Position numbers and translations under genes: made by a program
Notes under the pieces: generated by a model
Database searches by the model: none
What the model was told of the DNA's origin: nothing
The model's input: only the letters and a program-made list of their open reading frames with translations
DNA from: Molanna angustata
Taxonomy: Eukaryota > Arthropoda > Insecta > Trichoptera > Molannidae
Direction of reading: 5' to 3'
NCBI GenBank assembly: GCA_963576475.1
Contig: OY754972.1
Location: forward strand, 16,172,506 to 16,236,505
DNA length: 64,000 nucleotides
Shown: one piece after another, positions 21,500 through 31,487 of the stretch
Layout: every line of letters begins with the position of its first letter
Numbering within the stretch: position 1 is the stretch's first letter

Positions 21500-22500
21500 T
21501 AATGTTTAACTTTTTATTCTGTTTATAATATCATTATATAAATTTACAAAATATTTACTACATAAACATTAATTTGCAATACAAACTTGTTACTCTAGTA
21601 TATTCTTTAGATTTCTGTTTAGTCACCTTTTTCATCATAAGATGATTGATTTTGTAAATGAAATCAATAGATAAAGTTAATTTTGATGATTTTGACAAAT
21701 ATGTATTCTTCAAAAATGAAATATGTACTTTGATTGAAGTATCCTAAAAAAATTTCCCATTATTTGCTTTTGGTAACCATTTTTAATACACGGGTCCAAT
21801 GGACCCACATCTGTAGAATCTTAAGTATTTTTCACCACTATAGCTAAGAGTTCATAGCTCACCTAGTGAAGATGACATCTCTTGCAGGATACAAAGCTTT
21901 TAAAACTGATGACGAAAATATTTGGTGAACAGTAGCTGACAATCGCTGTTGTGTGCAATATAAAATAATTATCTACTCTTTCCTCGGAAATGTCAGCGTC
22001 TGCAAAAATATGCACAGCGAATACTGAACAAATTATCGCATTTACTCGCCAAATTCGTCGAAACACTACATAATTGTCGAAACTAATTGTTTCAATTTGT
22101 AAATAAGGTAAATGTTTATTTGTTAACTATAATACTCCGGCAGTCAATACCATTGAGTATAAAAAGTGGAGCAAGATTAAAACAGTCGGGGTTTTCGTAG
22201 ATATAGCGGTAAATATATTGCGGGACGTACGTGGCTTAGACCACGTAAATAAATGTCGCTATTTACTATCACTTGGTACCACTATTGTAATTCTACTGTA
22301 GTTGGTAGTCACTAGTCACCTGTGTGTGGTAGGTAGGTACTTATATGGATACATTATGTCCGGTGTAGTCTTTAAGAAACTTTCACGTGTTGGATACATA
22401 CCTGAATCTTATCATATTATTTTTTTCTGTTATGGATAATTGATAATAATTGACACATAATAAATAATAATATAATGTGTTGTTAACATTTTTCGCCGGT
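21500..22500. other. No gene recognised
   Basis: AT-rich. It includes a 7-bp inverted pair (tacgtgg/ccacgta near 22229-22248), which may be chance. Confidence 0.4.
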
Positions 22501-22590
22501 CACTTGGTGAATCCGTACCATCTGGAGACATGGCAGACAAATAGACTAGGCCTTGGTTCAGTGCTGGACGGAAATAGGTTGAGGAAGAAG
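22500..22590 (+). mobile_element. Retroposon 3' tail with (GAA)n
   Basis: A GC-balanced 70-bp stretch ends in gaggaagaagaagaag, like the GAAGAA tails of RTE-like copies here. Confidence 0.35.
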
Positions 22591-22848
22591 AAGAAGACGT
22601 TTGTTATATTATCTTTAGGTACCTACCTACGAAAAAACTAATCCATTTTTTGTATTTAAATATTTTTCATCGTTTTTTATTTTTTTTTTCTGTATTATCA
22701 CTTTAGTTGAATAAATATAAGTCAACCCTCTAAGAACTTACCACTAATTAAGTCTATTTTATTACATTATCCTGATTCCAGGATTTTCTCATTACCGTTT
22801 TGGGGGTTTATGATCCCTAGACAGAGAATATTTAATTACAAATAATTT

Positions 22849-23515
22849 TTCACGCTGAAACATCTAGGAAGTATGTTTCAGCGTGATGGAAGACTGGAAA
22901 AGGATATAGAAAGGAGGGTAACGGCAGCAAATACAGTAAATGGTGCACTAAGAACAATAATGGCCGACCCAATTATTTCAAGGCCAGCAAAACTCGCTGT
23001 GCACAACGCTATTGTCGTTCCAACCATAATGTATGCAAGTGAGACATGGACATGGCAGAAGACGCATGAAAGTAAAATTAACGCTGTGGAAATGAGATCC
23101 CTAAGACGAATGTGTGACAAAACAATTTATGATAGGATAAGGAATCAAGATATCAGAAGATAATGTAAGATTGAAAGATATTCTGAGTAGAATGAAGATA
23201 AATGCTTTGCGATGGTTCGGACATGTAGAGAGAATGAACGATGAACGACTGACAAAGAAAGTATACAAGGCTGAAAAGAGTGGAATGAGATGTAAGGGTC
23301 GACCGATAAAGAGCTGGCATGATCATATAAATGAGATTTTGAAAGAGGGGAATATACGAAGTCAGAATAATAGGAGAGCATGTATGACGCGATGTATGAA
23401 TGTAAATGAGGCAAAACAGGTATGCCAAGATAGAAGAGTCTGGTGTTCGGTTCTCTCTGCCTACCCCAAATAAGGAAACGGCGTGACGGTATGTATGTAC
23501 ATATGTACAAATAAT
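22849..23515 (+). pseudogene. RTE-like LINE C-terminal region with 3' tail
   Basis: Frame 1: KHLGSMFQRDGRLEKDIERR, VVPTIMYASETWTW and MRSLRRMCDKTIYDRIRNQD to TAA 23161. After a frameshift: MKINALRWFGHVERMNDERL, GRPIKSWHDHINEI and SVLSAYPK to TAA near 23471. The order YLGS - ASETW - R.R..DKT..DRIRN - HVERM - GRP.K.W matches the post-RT region of RTE-like elements. The tail is ggttctctctgcctacccca, then ggcgtgacggtatgtatgta. It is the best-preserved member of this tail family in the window. Confidence 0.8.
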
Positions 23516-23869
23516 TTTGCACCATTGTGGGACTCGCAAAAACGTGTGGAAACAAAAAGAACAATACACAAACAAGAAATAATAATAGAAAACTCTTTGC
23601 TCTTTGACATTCGTTTGTAATTATTTGTAGTATCAAGCATATGTATTATGCTTAGTTTTGGGAATATAATATGGGAGATAATATATATGCTTTATTCTAT
23701 GTGTTCTTTTAAAAAGGCAACATTTAAATAATAACAAATCGTTTATAGAAATATATTTATCGGCGAAATTTATAAAGCTTTAATTTAAAAGTTTGTGGAA
23801 TTCCTTTAAAATATAAAAGAAAATACATTATCAATAATTCCATTTCAAATTATCTACTATAATAATATA

Positions 23870-24299
23870 TGGAATAAAAAAGTTTTTAATTTTTTTTGCG
23901 TATATCTCAATAACCATAAAATCAAGAACCCTAAAAATTTGCATTTATAGATAAATACAATATCACAAATGTATTTTTCTGAAACATTTCTGAATTTTTT
24001 TTTTATATAATAAGTATTTTTATACAAAACTTGAATTATGTGATGATATCGTTTCATTCAATTTGTATGGCAGTATACACAATACCTACCGGGACTCTCA
24101 ATGGCTTACATATTCGGAATAGGAAAAAAAGGACTTACCTCCACATACACCTACCCTGACAAACATGTTTTGTATGGGAAATAAAATATCTTAAAATATC
24201 CAATAATTAGGATTTATAGTTTGGTATGTATTCTCCAACTATACATATGTACATACTTTCGCCATCGACAGTTAGATCTCATGTGTTGCATGCAACTAG
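23870..24299 (+). mobile_element. Helentron/HINE-like element, diverged 3' fragment
   Basis: Clearly related to 44790-45419 and 15660-16295 but more diverged. The 3' end keeps ccatcgacagttagat, then gttgcatgcaac (perfect palindrome) and ctag followed by T. Confidence 0.6.
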
Positions 24300-24499
24300 T
24301 TACTAAGATATATAATAAGTAAGTAAGTTAACATTCACCTTTTTACCTAGTTAACATTCAGTCCATTTATTTATGACCAAAAACAGTGCATGTGAATATT
24401 ATTTTTGGCATTTGAAGAATTTTCATTTATACTGAGAGTCGTAAAAGCCCGTTTTTTTTCGGCCCAACTATAAAAATATTATTTTATGGATTGTTTATG

Positions 24500-25335
24500 A
24501 AGTTCCCTATTGTTTGTCCCGATTCGTTCATTCCAAACGACGAAACGAGACGAGCGTTGGTGGGCTCAAATTAGATTGCAAATTTTACGACAGAACGACT
24601 ACACAAATGCACTGCCGCGGTCTGGGAAAATTATTACAACAACAACGCCAAGTTGCTGCAGCAGTCCCGCTAAGAACTCAGCGGTGTTTTTGTTTAGATT
24701 TCGGCTCTTGAGTAATGATCATTATTATAGAATGGTACAGGTCGGCTTAGGCAAGGGCACCGCCGGATCATGAATGAACTTCTGTCACCGTCGGAGGCCA
24801 ATATCTCTTGTACCCATGGACTAGGTCCGGTTATGTCAATACATCAACTGAGGTAGGTACTTGTAGCAGGTACCTAAGTAACCAACACACAGGCTAAGTA
24901 CACTCAGTTCAAGAACCAATACAAACTCCATTGCATACCGCTCGTCTGGCCCTAAGGAATGCGGCCGCGTCCCCGCACATTCCTCCAGTCACAGTCCCAT
25001 CGGCGGCCGCGCGCCTCGCGGACCCCGCCCGACGGTGGGAATGGGCATTCCGATGCAATCGAAAGAGTAGGCGCATTCCGATCCATCGCCGTTTTCGAAT
25101 AGATTTGGCGGCATCGATTGTGATGGTGATTTTCTCTCAGAATGTTCGTTGTTCTCTCTCTCTTTATGTATATATTTGTCTCTCTTGCTCACTCCGTCTC
25201 TCGTTTTATATGACGGAGAACGTCTCGAGGGATTCTGCGATGAGGACCGCCAACAATTTGCCCGCTAGTTCTTGCATTCATTCAAAATCATTTATGAGTG
25301 AATTTTTCTATCGCTTACATGAAATTTGTTAAATA
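24500..25335. promoter_or_regulatory. GC/CpG-rich island without supported ORF
   Basis: GC-rich patches at 24530-24700 and 24940-25120 (gcggccgc, ggcggccgcgcgcctcgcgg) stand out from the background. Long open frames cross it in two frames, but none starts with ATG and none shows a known motif. It may be a promoter/5' UTR of a host gene whose coding exons lie elsewhere. Confidence 0.3.
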
Positions 25336-25384
25336 TAAGTGACTAATTAAAATTTAACATGAGTATTCGTATTTTGTAAAAAGA

Positions 25385-25532
25385 TGTTTATTTATTTATT
25401 TATTCATGTCTGACAAATATTGATACACTTATATTTCATATTAATATTAACATATACATATATTATACAGTGATGCAGAAAGCAGTGTCATTAAGGTGCT
25501 TTAATCACCATCAAACTAGGCAAAGCCTGTGT
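25385..25532 (-). mobile_element. Retroposon 3' end, (ATTT)n on plus
   Basis: tttatttatttatttattca at 25388-25407 reads as an (AAAT)n tail on the minus strand. The adjacent 120 bp may be its 3' UTR. Confidence 0.3.
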
Positions 25533-25970
25533 CATGATGGCTATTTCTTTAGCATAAAATTATGAATACAGTATAAGCATACACATATTAACACAATACA
25601 ATTATATAATAATATTAAAAAAAATGACTAAAATACTATAAATATGGCTTTTTTACAATCATAAAAAAATGAAATATGATAAAAACATGATGAGTATTTG
25701 TTTCGTATAAAATTATGAATACAATATAAACATACACATATTTACACAATAAAATAATATACAATATTAAAAAGATGACTAAAATGATTGTTAAAATAGT
25801 ATAAATGGCTACAATTATATAAAATTATTACAAAGATGATGGAAAAAATGATTAAAACATGATGGCTATTTCAAAATGAATACAATATCAATCGCCTTAC
25901 AATATAGATACAATATAAATTCCATCGCCTAAAATTATGAATACAATATAAACATTCATAAAAAATATAA
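25533..25970. repeat. Imperfect tandem array, about 3 units of 153-172 bp
   Basis: catgatggctattt-type starts occur at 25533, 25686 and 25858, each followed by aaaattatgaata and, in units 1 and 2, by catacacatatt and a gactaaaat word. The units are AT-rich and diverged. Confidence 0.55.
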
Positions 25971-25984
25971 AATGTATGATATAA

Positions 25985-26540
25985 AATATATGTTTTTCAG
26001 ATATCGATATATTCAACAGAAAAGATTATCTCAAAGGTTTGTGAATAATTTTCTAATGATATTGATAAATCTGCAACCCTTTAAAACTTATTCACTTATT
26101 TATCCAATCATGGACTTCCACTACGATCTGCTGAACGTACGACACTCCATCTCTGTGCATAACACAGAATTTTCTGCTCGTCGTTCGAAGTAGAATCAGC
26201 AAGACTATGGAATACTCTAAGTCAGGATATTATATCGTCTAACTTACTTTATATTTTCAAGAAAAAACTAAAGAAGGAATATTTATCCCTTAACACCTGA
26301 TCCCGATTTCCTCTCCTTGTTTTTTTGTCTTTAATATTTATCTTAGTGTAATGTATATTTTCTTTGTTTTTTTTTCGCTTTCAGTCTTGTTGATGTACAT
26401 CCTACAATTTTGTAATACTTTGTAATTTGGTTGGTTGGAAAAAATGCCTTAAGGCAATAAGCCCGCCAGTGTGAATTATATTTGTTTATACTATGTACTA
26501 AAAGATGAATAAATCAATAAATCAAATCAAATTTTGAATA
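25985..26540 (+). pseudogene. LINE C-terminus and 3' UTR with AATAAATC tail
   Basis: From 26112 one frame reads GLPLRSAERTTLHLCA, a stop (26160-26162), then HRIFCSSFEVESARLWNTLS and IFKKKLKKEYLSL to TGA 26298-26300. The R...LWN.L...FKKKLK pattern is the end of a CR1/jockey-group RT. The 3' UTR has the family word ggcaataagcccgccagtgt and ends in (aataaatc)n. The same family appears on the minus strand at 51395-51670 and 56577-56690. Confidence 0.7.
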
Positions 26541-27784
26541 TCAAAACATCTCCAAATTTGATAATTTATTTATTTATTTATTTGGATTAGTAAACAGTCA
26601 TGTTAACACTTACAATACACAAACGATTTACAGAAATGAGACCAATTACATACCAATCCCAGAAAGTACAGAAAAATGACAGTTACAAAAAATTGAATAA
26701 AAAAAGCATCTCATATATTGTGATAAGTATAAGAAGGATAAGGTCTAATATGTACATGCTATGTATATTTCGAGATATTTAACATTTGTATTTATTTCGT
26801 AAAATTATAAGATCATTCAGTAGGTACGTAGCTATAAAAAAATATTAACATTACGATTTATAAACTCAATTGTTTGAAAAGTAATGTTTGGAAAATTCAT
26901 TTTCAAGTTTCACTGAATTAAAAGAGTGGTATAGTTTCCGGCAAAGAATTTTCGTCGTGGAGGGGGCGGTTTTCACATACTATATTGTTGGTACCTACAT
27001 ACTAACAAAGCAAAAAACCCAAATTTGCTTACATAATTTCTCAATTTACTTGCCGAAAACTATTCTTAATTATGAATCATTTCGAAGGCAATTTAATGGA
27101 AACACCTTAATGGAGTTAGGAAATTATAAGAATGAGAAAATTTGGGACATGCAGAAGGAACTAAGTAATAAATCAGGAGTGTTTGCATGTTAACATTACG
27201 TGTGTATTACGGTGTTCATTATTTTTTTCCAATCAATGTTTGAGGTCGCATTCTATACGTGAGGATGGTAATTAGTTATAACGACCAACTTGCGTCCGAC
27301 ATTAATGTATAAATTAGAAAAAGCTGTTTATTATGCAGTTTACAAGATCGCCAACCAGATCATAACAATCACACACTACTGGATTATAACCATAACATCC
27401 ACAGTAATCTTGTTTTGATCTGCTTCCATAATTATTGACTACCCAAGCAAATAAAGGTATTCGATCCATAGTTAATACCATTAGATCGTATATTAATTAT
27501 AGTTGAAATAAAATTTACAGACCCTAAAATTGAGGAAATTCTGGCTAAATGCAGAAACGAAAAATGATAATCAACTGAACTTCCAGTATTTATGTAATTA
27601 TTGAGTTACAAAAATACCTACAATACATTTAATTATTTTATTGAAATTAATTCTGGTTTTTGATTTTAATGTTTTGATTGAGCATTCATTATTATGAGTT
27701 GTTTCGCCAATATAATTACGTATTTTACGAGTAGGTAGCGGTCAACGCTAATCTCTCCTCTACTTACATAATATAATATTATAT
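26541..27784. other. No gene recognised
   Basis: AT-rich. A minus-strand (AAAT)n tail at 26565-26582 hints at another retroposon end. The 100-codon open stretch at 26888-27193 lacks an ATG start and any motif. Confidence 0.35.
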
Positions 27785-27935
27785 CTTCTTCTTTTTAGCC
27801 CCTTTCCACTGCTGGATATAGGCCTCTTCCTGGGTTTTCCGTTTCTCTGTATCCTGGGCACTCTGCTTCCACCCATGTCCCTCCCGTTCGACAATATCGT
27901 CAGTCCATCTCCTCTGTGGTCTCCCTACACTTCAT
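27785..27935 (-). mobile_element. RTE-like LINE 3' end
   Basis: Near-duplicate of the 3' end of the 17266-17720 element: minus strand GRPQRRWTDDIVER, GHGWKQSAQDTEKR and YIQQWKGAKKKK, with an AAG-rich tail. Confidence 0.7.
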
Positions 27936-28164
27936 ACATAATATATACGTATACATAAATAATGAAATGCAATAACCTATTTTTTTCAAAACGTATTAGC
28001 GTTTTGTTTTGTATTTTAAAAACGGAAAATAAGCATTATTTCAGAGTATCATATTTGAAGTAAATTGTATATGTGACGATCTAATATTAAAACTCTTAAA
28101 CGACTATGGAACGTGGTTAGTTCTGTGATTGTTGATTGTTCATCACTATTAAGATATATTTAAT

Positions 28165-28360
28165 CTAGATGACAGACCAATAGTACGCTATACTTTCAGT
28201 CTCGTGATCCCGGGTTCGAATCATGCCCGGACCGATTATATTTACCTATATCAGCAGGATTTGTGTATTTTCGGAACCATAGATTATATAATAATATTGT
28301 TGGGTTACCTTTTAAGGACATATCATTTTTTTTAATAAATACATAATCCCATTATGATTG
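28165..28360 (+). repeat. tRNA-derived SINE-like relic
   Basis: A canonical B box (gggttcgaatcatgcccgg near 28209-28227) is preceded by tactttcagtctcgtgatc, like an anticodon arm and variable loop. The A-box side is degraded and the acceptor stem does not pair, so it is not a tRNA gene. The sequence after 28240 is unrelated to tRNA. Confidence 0.4.
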
Positions 28361-29091
28361 ATAGCACTTCTTTCAGATTGGATTTAATATATATATATTT
28401 TTAATATATACGCCTTTTAAATACCTGTAATAGCTACCTATTTTGAAAATATCACTTGACGATTGATTGCTCGCAATAAATTTAAATATTTATTTTTGGA
28501 TTTCGATAATTAATTATGGTCAGACTTGTTGTAGGTGAACGTATTAACACAAGCAATAATTTCATAATCACATGTGTTTCTTAAATGGTTTTCCAATTTT
28601 ATTATTCTAACAAAAAAAATCCTGGACCTGTTTCAAGGACATTTTATCGTTTTCAGACTTACATAATGATATGTTGCTGTATATCGATTGGATAAAAAAT
28701 ATGTTAATGCACAAGTAGGTAAGTAATAATAATTATATAAAATACACTGTATTTTTAAATCAATAGCCTCTCGCCATTTCAATATAATCTTGTCAATCTT
28801 ATTTAGGCTGACATTAATATTTATTTATAATAATAATGTTTTAGCTAAAATATAAAAAAAATAAATTCTTGATTGTTTGATCCGTGAATTTATAACTGGA
28901 CGTAACTTGAAATATGGAATAGGTTTTGAAGTAAGTATGTAGGTACATTGTTTTTTATTCTCGGGTAACAAGTAGGTACTGATGTCAAATACCTATTGAC
29001 TTGACACCCACCCAAAAACAAGTTGCTTAATTCGAAAGACTTATTATGATTTCCATCATTTCACAAATCCAGCCTGATAAAATTGTGATAT
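28361..29091. other. No gene recognised
   Basis: AT-rich; nothing supported. Confidence 0.4.
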
Positions 29092-29099
29092 AGGTATAT

Positions 29100-29448
29100 G
29101 GTGGCAAGTCTGGTCCAACCGGCGAAATCAAAACCCTCGTGATCACCCATATCATGGATATAATTATCATATAGAGTTCTATAATATCTTTAGATGTCAT
29201 CTTCTTCGATGGCTCTACGGACCATATCGAGCCTTGGCCTCCTTGAGTTTTCGCCTCCAACCTCTCCTGTCTCCCGCCTCAGCCTTCCAATCTGTTGCCT
29301 GGAGTAGTTCGGCAGCATCCCTCCTAACTTCGTCTTCCCACCGTCTTTAGATGTCATAGAACTCCATATTATGATAATTATATCCTTGATATGGGTAATC
29401 ACGAGGATTTTGATTTCGCCGGTTGGACCATCAGACTTATGTCTCCAC
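29100..29448. mobile_element. Foldback MITE family F, copy 1, split by a LINE tail
   Basis: Left arm 29101-29200 and right arm 29344-29438 are inverted copies (ggcaagtctggtccaaccgg, gataattat, tagatgtcat). They match 47358-47535 and 57513-58115. The hairpin centre is split by a 143-bp insertion (29201-29343) flanked on both sides by the same 14 bp, tctttagatgtcat. Confidence 0.75.
29201..29343 (-). mobile_element. RTE-like LINE 3' tail inserted in the MITE, 14-bp target duplication
   Basis: Minus strand reads RWEDEVRRDAAELLQATDW and RRGWRRKLKEAKARYG, then a GAAGAA tail. Target duplications are 29187-29200 and 29344-29357, identical over 14 bp. The insertion is extremely 5'-truncated. Confidence 0.75.
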
Positions 29449-29764
29449 TGGATTTGAAACAATCGTCCTGTGAAAGAGAAAAAATCATTGATTTTATTTG
29501 ATAAAATTCCAAGATTATTAGATCAATGAAAAAATATAAGAAAAAATAACATACGTCATGCTCAATACTCACAGCGGACACCGATGACGTTTAAAAGAAT
29601 TCATCTACTTGTTGAAATGAGGAAAATGAGATTTGTACAGAAAAAAAACATAATTCTTATATTATCGTATGCCTATAGTTGAGATTTTTGCAGCATCAGA
29701 CGGTCATTTAAATTATGTAACCATTATAATTTAATACTTTTCGATGCAATATCGCTCAATCCTA
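29449..29764. other. No gene recognised
   Basis: AT-rich; nothing supported. Confidence 0.35.
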
Positions 29765-29765
29765 T

Positions 29766-30470
29766 ATTATTATTATTATTGAGGTGACAAGCAGGCAGCA
29801 TTAAGCTGATGTGCTTGAATGAGTCCACAGTGTCACTGTAATCCATCTAGTCCGTTCTTAAAGGAGTTGACACTCTCAGCAACAACCAGATCCTGAGGCA
29901 GCCTGTTCCAAGCATACCTACACCACTCTATTACTTAGGAATGTGAGCATACACACTTCTATTTAACTTCAGACTATGGCCACGCAAGTGCTCATTTTGA
30001 TTGTGAATGTATATATGGGGCAGTTCAGGACAGTCATAATGATTATTCAACACTTTAAATGTCTCAATGAGGTCACCCCTCATTCTTCTTTCTTTAAGCG
30101 TTGTCAGTCAAGGTTTGGAGCCGCTCGTCATATGTCCAATCCTTTTAAGCCCCGCTCCCAGTTTGGTGAACCTTCGCTGCACTCTCTCCAGCAATGCAAT
30201 GTCTTTCTCAAAATATGGCGACGAAATTTGTCCGAAATTTAGTCTAATACATTTTCACCAGTAAATCTGGACTAATATTATTGAACGCTTTACGTATCAG
30301 ATATGTTATACTGCTAGCTCGCTTTACAATACCAAGAATATGTTGGTCCCATTTGAGATCTTTAGACACTGTAATACCCAGATCCTTTTGGCTGTAATAC
30401 TCAGAGCATTTGTCTATATTTATCACTGAACAACAATATTTATCGATGCAAACAAATATATAAAACAATT
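29766..30470 (-). pseudogene. CR1/L2-like LINE C-terminal half
   Basis: Minus strand pieces in order: QKDLGITVSKDLKWDQHI and RKAFNNISPDLLVKMY; after a shift FGQISSPYFEKDIALLERVQ, RRFTKLGAGLKRIG, an in-frame stop, then ERRMRGDLIETFKVLNN and NQNEHLRGHSLKLNRS; after another shift YAWNRLPQDLVVAESVNSFK. The KDLG, KDI.LLE.VQRR.TK, RR.RGDLIE.FK, W..LP..V..A blocks are diagnostic of CR1/L2-type RTs. The tail is (AAT)n, plus-strand 29768-29781. At least two frameshifts and two stops. Confidence 0.85.
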
Positions 30471-31242
30471 TTTACAAAACCGATATTTTTAAACAGTCAA
30501 ACAACACCAAGCGTGTGAGTAATCTGGTAATTTTTAACATCATAATAGTATAATGTCTATTTTCATACCAGTAAACAACATTTGACTCACCGGTTTCAAG
30601 AACACTCGATAAATTAACGTGATTACCTAAGTATGTACCTATAAACATTGGTTGATATATCATCATAGGAAATTTGCTTGCAAATAAATTACGAAATTAC
30701 ACGTCATGTGCAAAATCCTACAGCCACATAATCTATCTATATAGTTGTATTTTGTACCTGTAGCCTTCATACAACAATAAATGCGAATCATCCACTTACA
30801 TACTGAGTTATTCGAAAAGTCATTTCGTTTTTTACTGTGGAAATTAAACAAAGATGCTTCACGTGATTATGAACGGTCGAAGCTCCTGCGATTTCGTGAC
30901 ATGGTGTTTATCGTCGGTTTGCACCAATCGATGCATTTATTTTGTCATCAGCCTCGTGGTGTATCTTCAACATCGAAATTGGCGAAACGAAATTGGCACT
31001 AGCGTTCTTTCAATACATCTTCCCAAAACTAGTTATGTTTTGTAGTAAATAATCCAGGAAATGCAAAGTAAGGCGCATACCTCACTCAATTATTTTCTCA
31101 CTTTAGTTGCATGTCAGATGTAGTATTCAGATGTATTGTCGTAGTCAAAATGCCATATTGTATAATGAAAACACGTAAGAATTATATACAATAGTACTGT
31201 GAACGAACGACCAGATATATCATTTTATGCTGCATATTTATT
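30471..31242. other. No gene recognised
   Basis: AT-rich. The segment at 30800-30840 has cgaaaagtcatttcgttttt, a word reminiscent of mariner ends, but no matching inverted end or transposase was found. Confidence 0.3.
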
Positions 31243-31250
31243 CGATAACA
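31243..31250. repeat. 8-bp target site duplication of the hAT, left
   Basis: cgataaca, identical to 37368-37375. Confidence 0.85.
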
Positions 31251-31487
31251 CAGTGGTCGGCAAACTTATTGGCCAAAGAGCCAAATTTTTTTTTTATTTT
31301 TATTTTTTTATTTAAGAAACACTCACAGAGAAATTGACATTAAAAAATACAAAATATATAAATACAAAATAACATGTAAGGTCAACTCTCCAATTACGAG
31401 TGCCTGCAGCATGTTATATTAAAATACCTATGATAAGGTGGTAGGATGAAAAAAAAAAGGGGACAAATTCAAGGACCACAGTTGATT

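Noticed and set aside
22226..22250. Perfect 7-bp inverted pair tacgtgg/ccacgta
   Set aside because: Too short to stand out from chance in 64 kb.
23145..23636. 163- and 140-codon ORFs on minus
   Set aside because: Antisense shadows of the RTE-like relic on plus.
24931..25332. 133-codon open frame in the GC island
   Set aside because: No ATG at its start, no motif, composition-driven.
25533..25970. CRISPR-like array
   Set aside because: Units are long, diverged and without uniform short repeats; eukaryotic context.
26888..27193. 101-codon open stretch
   Set aside because: No ATG start, no splice context, no recognised domain.
28195..28235. tRNA gene
   Set aside because: Good B box but no acceptor or D-arm pairing; better read as a SINE relic.
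30800..31002. Mariner-like end (cgaaaagtcatttcg) with a short ORF
   Set aside because: No inverted partner and no DD(D/E) transposase nearby; the word alone is weak.
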